Position numbers and translations under genes: made by a program
Shown here: positions 23,016 to 24,274 of the stretch, piece by piece
Layout: every line of letters starts with the position of its first letter
Numbering within the stretch: the stretch's first letter is position 1
Notes under the pieces: generated by a model
Seen by the model: the letters and a program-made list of their open reading frames with translations, nothing else
The model's database searches: none
Told to the model about the DNA's origin: nothing
From: DATHWB01 sp040902855
Lineage (GTDB): Bacteria; Actinomycetota; Acidimicrobiia; Spongiisociales; ZC4RG35
Direction: 5' to 3'
Length of the DNA stretch: 24,274 nt
Assembly: GCA_040902855.1 (NCBI GenBank)
Contig: JBBDWN010000088.1
Span: 1 to 24,274 of the forward strand

Positions 23016-23033
23016 CGCTTCACGAATGAAGCG
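23016..23033 (-). terminator. Hairpin after the DUF4129 gene
   Basis: Read on the minus strand, CGCTTCA and TGAAGCG form a perfect 7-base stem around a TTCG loop, followed by TTT. It sits 8 bases after the stop of the DUF4129 gene and before the Pat-like gene, so it may be a weak intrinsic terminator or attenuator. Confidence 0.5.
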
Positions 23034-23041
23034 CTGGTTCG

Positions 23042-24259
23042 CTAAGAATCCAGCTCGGCGGCGGCGGATTCGGCCGTTGCGGCGGAGGACTCGGTGAGCA
23101 CATGGTCGCTGTAGCGCGCCTCCTCGAAAGCTTCCGTGACCTGATCGAGCCGGGGGTCCTCCACCCGTCCGGCGAACTCGCGCGGGGTCTCCGGGCGGCC
23201 GGGAGGGTCATGGGCGACCGATACAGCGTCCACGGCGCGGCGGTAGGCGGCCGCGATACGAGAGCGGATCGGATCGGGCGGGGCCCAGGCAGGCCGACCC
23301 GTACCGCCAACTCCCGGTGCCGCGTCGAACTGATCCGACGGTGCCCGAACGACTCGACGGACAAGTCCGACGATCCCAATCCAAAGGCTCATGAGAAGAT
23401 CGACGACTGCCCCCCATACGATGCGAGCAGCTTCGAGGAACCGGACACCTTGCTGCACAGACTCGGTACGGATCCGCTGCTGCCAATCTCTGCCAGCCAA
23501 CACCGCCAGCACGAACACCAGCCCGATGAACACCCAGAGCGCGACATCTCCCAACCATTCGGCGACGGGCTCGGGCTGGACGACTTCGGGAACCGGTGGA
23601 GACACCGCCTCGTCGACCTGGTCGCGATCGGGCGGCGCAATCTCGGTCGGCGCTCGCAAACCTTCGGCTCGCGCCGTCACCCACGCTCCCAAGCGCCCGG
23701 TGAGGGCCAACGCCCGCACGGGCAAGCCAGTCACTCCTGAGTGAACAGACCCGACCAGGAACGCCGCTGCTCCGAGGACGAAGACCGTAGTGAGTACCGA
23801 GCGGCCCCACCGGGCGTGAACCGCTTCTTCGACGTACGCCCCATCCCGTCTCCAGCGGCGTTCCTCGGCGAGTCGCGAGGTCACCCCGAGGGCTGCCAGT
23901 CCGACGAGGAAATACCCGAGGGGGGCCAAGGACCAGGAGGCGGACGCCGGCCGGGACAAATCGAGAAATCCGTCCAGCCCGACCGCCCCGACCGCCGCAC
24001 AGCCCGCCGCCGCCACACCCACCGACGTGAACCGCAGTCGAATGCGGTGCAACGGCGTCATGCCGTCGGTGACGGCGATGGCCCGCTCGATGGCATCGAG
24101 ATCGGTGAGCGTGGCGTTGACGAGAACCCAGCCCACGAGGCCGAAACCGACCGCCAGTGCGAACTCGCTTCCCACCAACACGCCGGACCCGCTCAACATT
24201 TGCAGCGCCGCCACACCGACGGGAATCGCCACGAGTTCGAAACGTCGCCACGAACGCAC
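23042..24259 (-). CDS. DUF4129-domain multi-pass membrane protein (possibly partial at window edge)
   Basis: A 405-residue protein, if GTG 24259 is the start, with about seven membrane segments (near 8-30, 33-50, 78-97, 110-127, 155-173, 238-256 and 282-302). A long proline/acid-rich loop at 200-232 probably faces outside. The C-terminal cytoplasmic part (about 328-400) has the DUF4129 pattern: IRSRIAAAYRRAVDAV, PETPREFAGRV, and LDQVTEAFEEARYSDH. Such proteins usually sit in operons with MoxR ATPases, DUF58 proteins and transglutaminase-like proteins, which would lie beyond the window. The frame stays open through the last five codons to the edge, so the true start may be further upstream. 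The product's function is unknown. Confidence 0.75.
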   Translation of the reverse strand: MRSWRRFELVAIPVGVAALQMLSGSGVLVGSEFALAVGFGLVGWVLVNATLTDLDAIERAIAVTDGMTPLHRIRLRFTSVGVAAAGCAAVGAVGLDGFLDLSRPASASWSLAPLGYFLVGLAALGVTSRLAEERRWRRDGAYVEEAVHARWGRSVLTTVFVLGAAAFLVGSVHSGVTGLPVRALALTGRLGAWVTARAEGLRAPTEIAPPDRDQVDEAVSPPVPEVVQPEPVAEWLGDVALWVFIGLVFVLAVLAGRDWQQRIRTESVQQGVRFLEAARIVWGAVVDLLMSLWIGIVGLVRRVVRAPSDQFDAAPGVGGTGRPAWAPPDPIRSRIAAAYRRAVDAVSVAHDPPGRPETPREFAGRVEDPRLDQVTEAFEEARYSDHVLTESSAATAESAAAELDS

Positions 24260-24274
24260 CGCCTCGGAGTCCGG

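Noticed and set aside
21304..23097. A 597-codon plus-strand open frame opposite the Pat-like gene
   Set aside because: Same reason: the minus strand encodes recognisable GNAT, CoA-binding and ATP-grasp motifs throughout.

Overview
The window looks like a chromosomal scaffold from a high-GC actinobacterium, possibly a metagenome-assembled genome of the Acidimicrobiia type. The clues are the GC-rich codon usage, many GTG starts, several start codons lying 6-8 bases after a TANNNT box with no ribosome-binding site (leaderless mRNAs), a SigB/SigF-type partner-switching locus and a DUF6458-like small membrane protein. One run of exactly 100 N (8902-9001) is a scaffold join. The lineage is an inference. 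I see no tRNA, rRNA, CRISPR array, insertion sequence or phage gene, and no gene-free stretch longer than about 300 bases (the longest are about 150-200 bases).

Layout. 144-1723 (+): a stand-alone haem-copper-oxidase-subunit-I-like membrane protein overlapping a small lipoprotein cytochrome c. 1734-2900 (-): a DapC-like aminotransferase. 3032-3427 (+): a small membrane-anchored beta-sandwich protein. 9708-3440 (-): a compact unit, pepA (broken by the gap), an orphan gene, cysteine desulfurase, mnmA and ligA. The desulfurase and MnmA cooperate in tRNA 2-thiouridine formation. 9744-11567 (+): a yeast-type cytosine deaminase, a SRPBCC protein and a voltage-sensor-like membrane protein without a potassium selectivity filter. 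15448-11613 (-): an acyl-CoA ligase, an enoyl-CoA hydratase and a DEAD-box RNA helicase.

16013-20190 is the most interesting part. Two divergent small membrane proteins (15522-16013 minus, 16218-16451 plus) share an intergenic region that carries a SigB/SigF-like promoter candidate in each direction. Downstream on plus come an RsbW-like ATPase-fold protein with a degenerate ATP box, an RsbV-like STAS antagonist with its phosphorylatable serine, and a fused protein: a degenerate RsbW-like domain joined to a complete SigB/SigF-family sigma factor. A membrane-bound PP2C (SpoIIE/RsbU-type) phosphatase with a NIT-like extracytoplasmic sensor converges on it from the minus strand. Together they read as a complete stress-signalling circuit: sensor phosphatase, antagonist, anti-sigma, sigma with a built-in pseudo-anti-sigma domain, and likely targets next door.

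22983-20242 (-): a 913-residue GNAT plus ADP-forming acyl-CoA-synthetase fusion, a Pat-like protein acetyltransferase. 24259-23042 (-): a DUF4129-type multi-pass membrane protein reaching the window edge.
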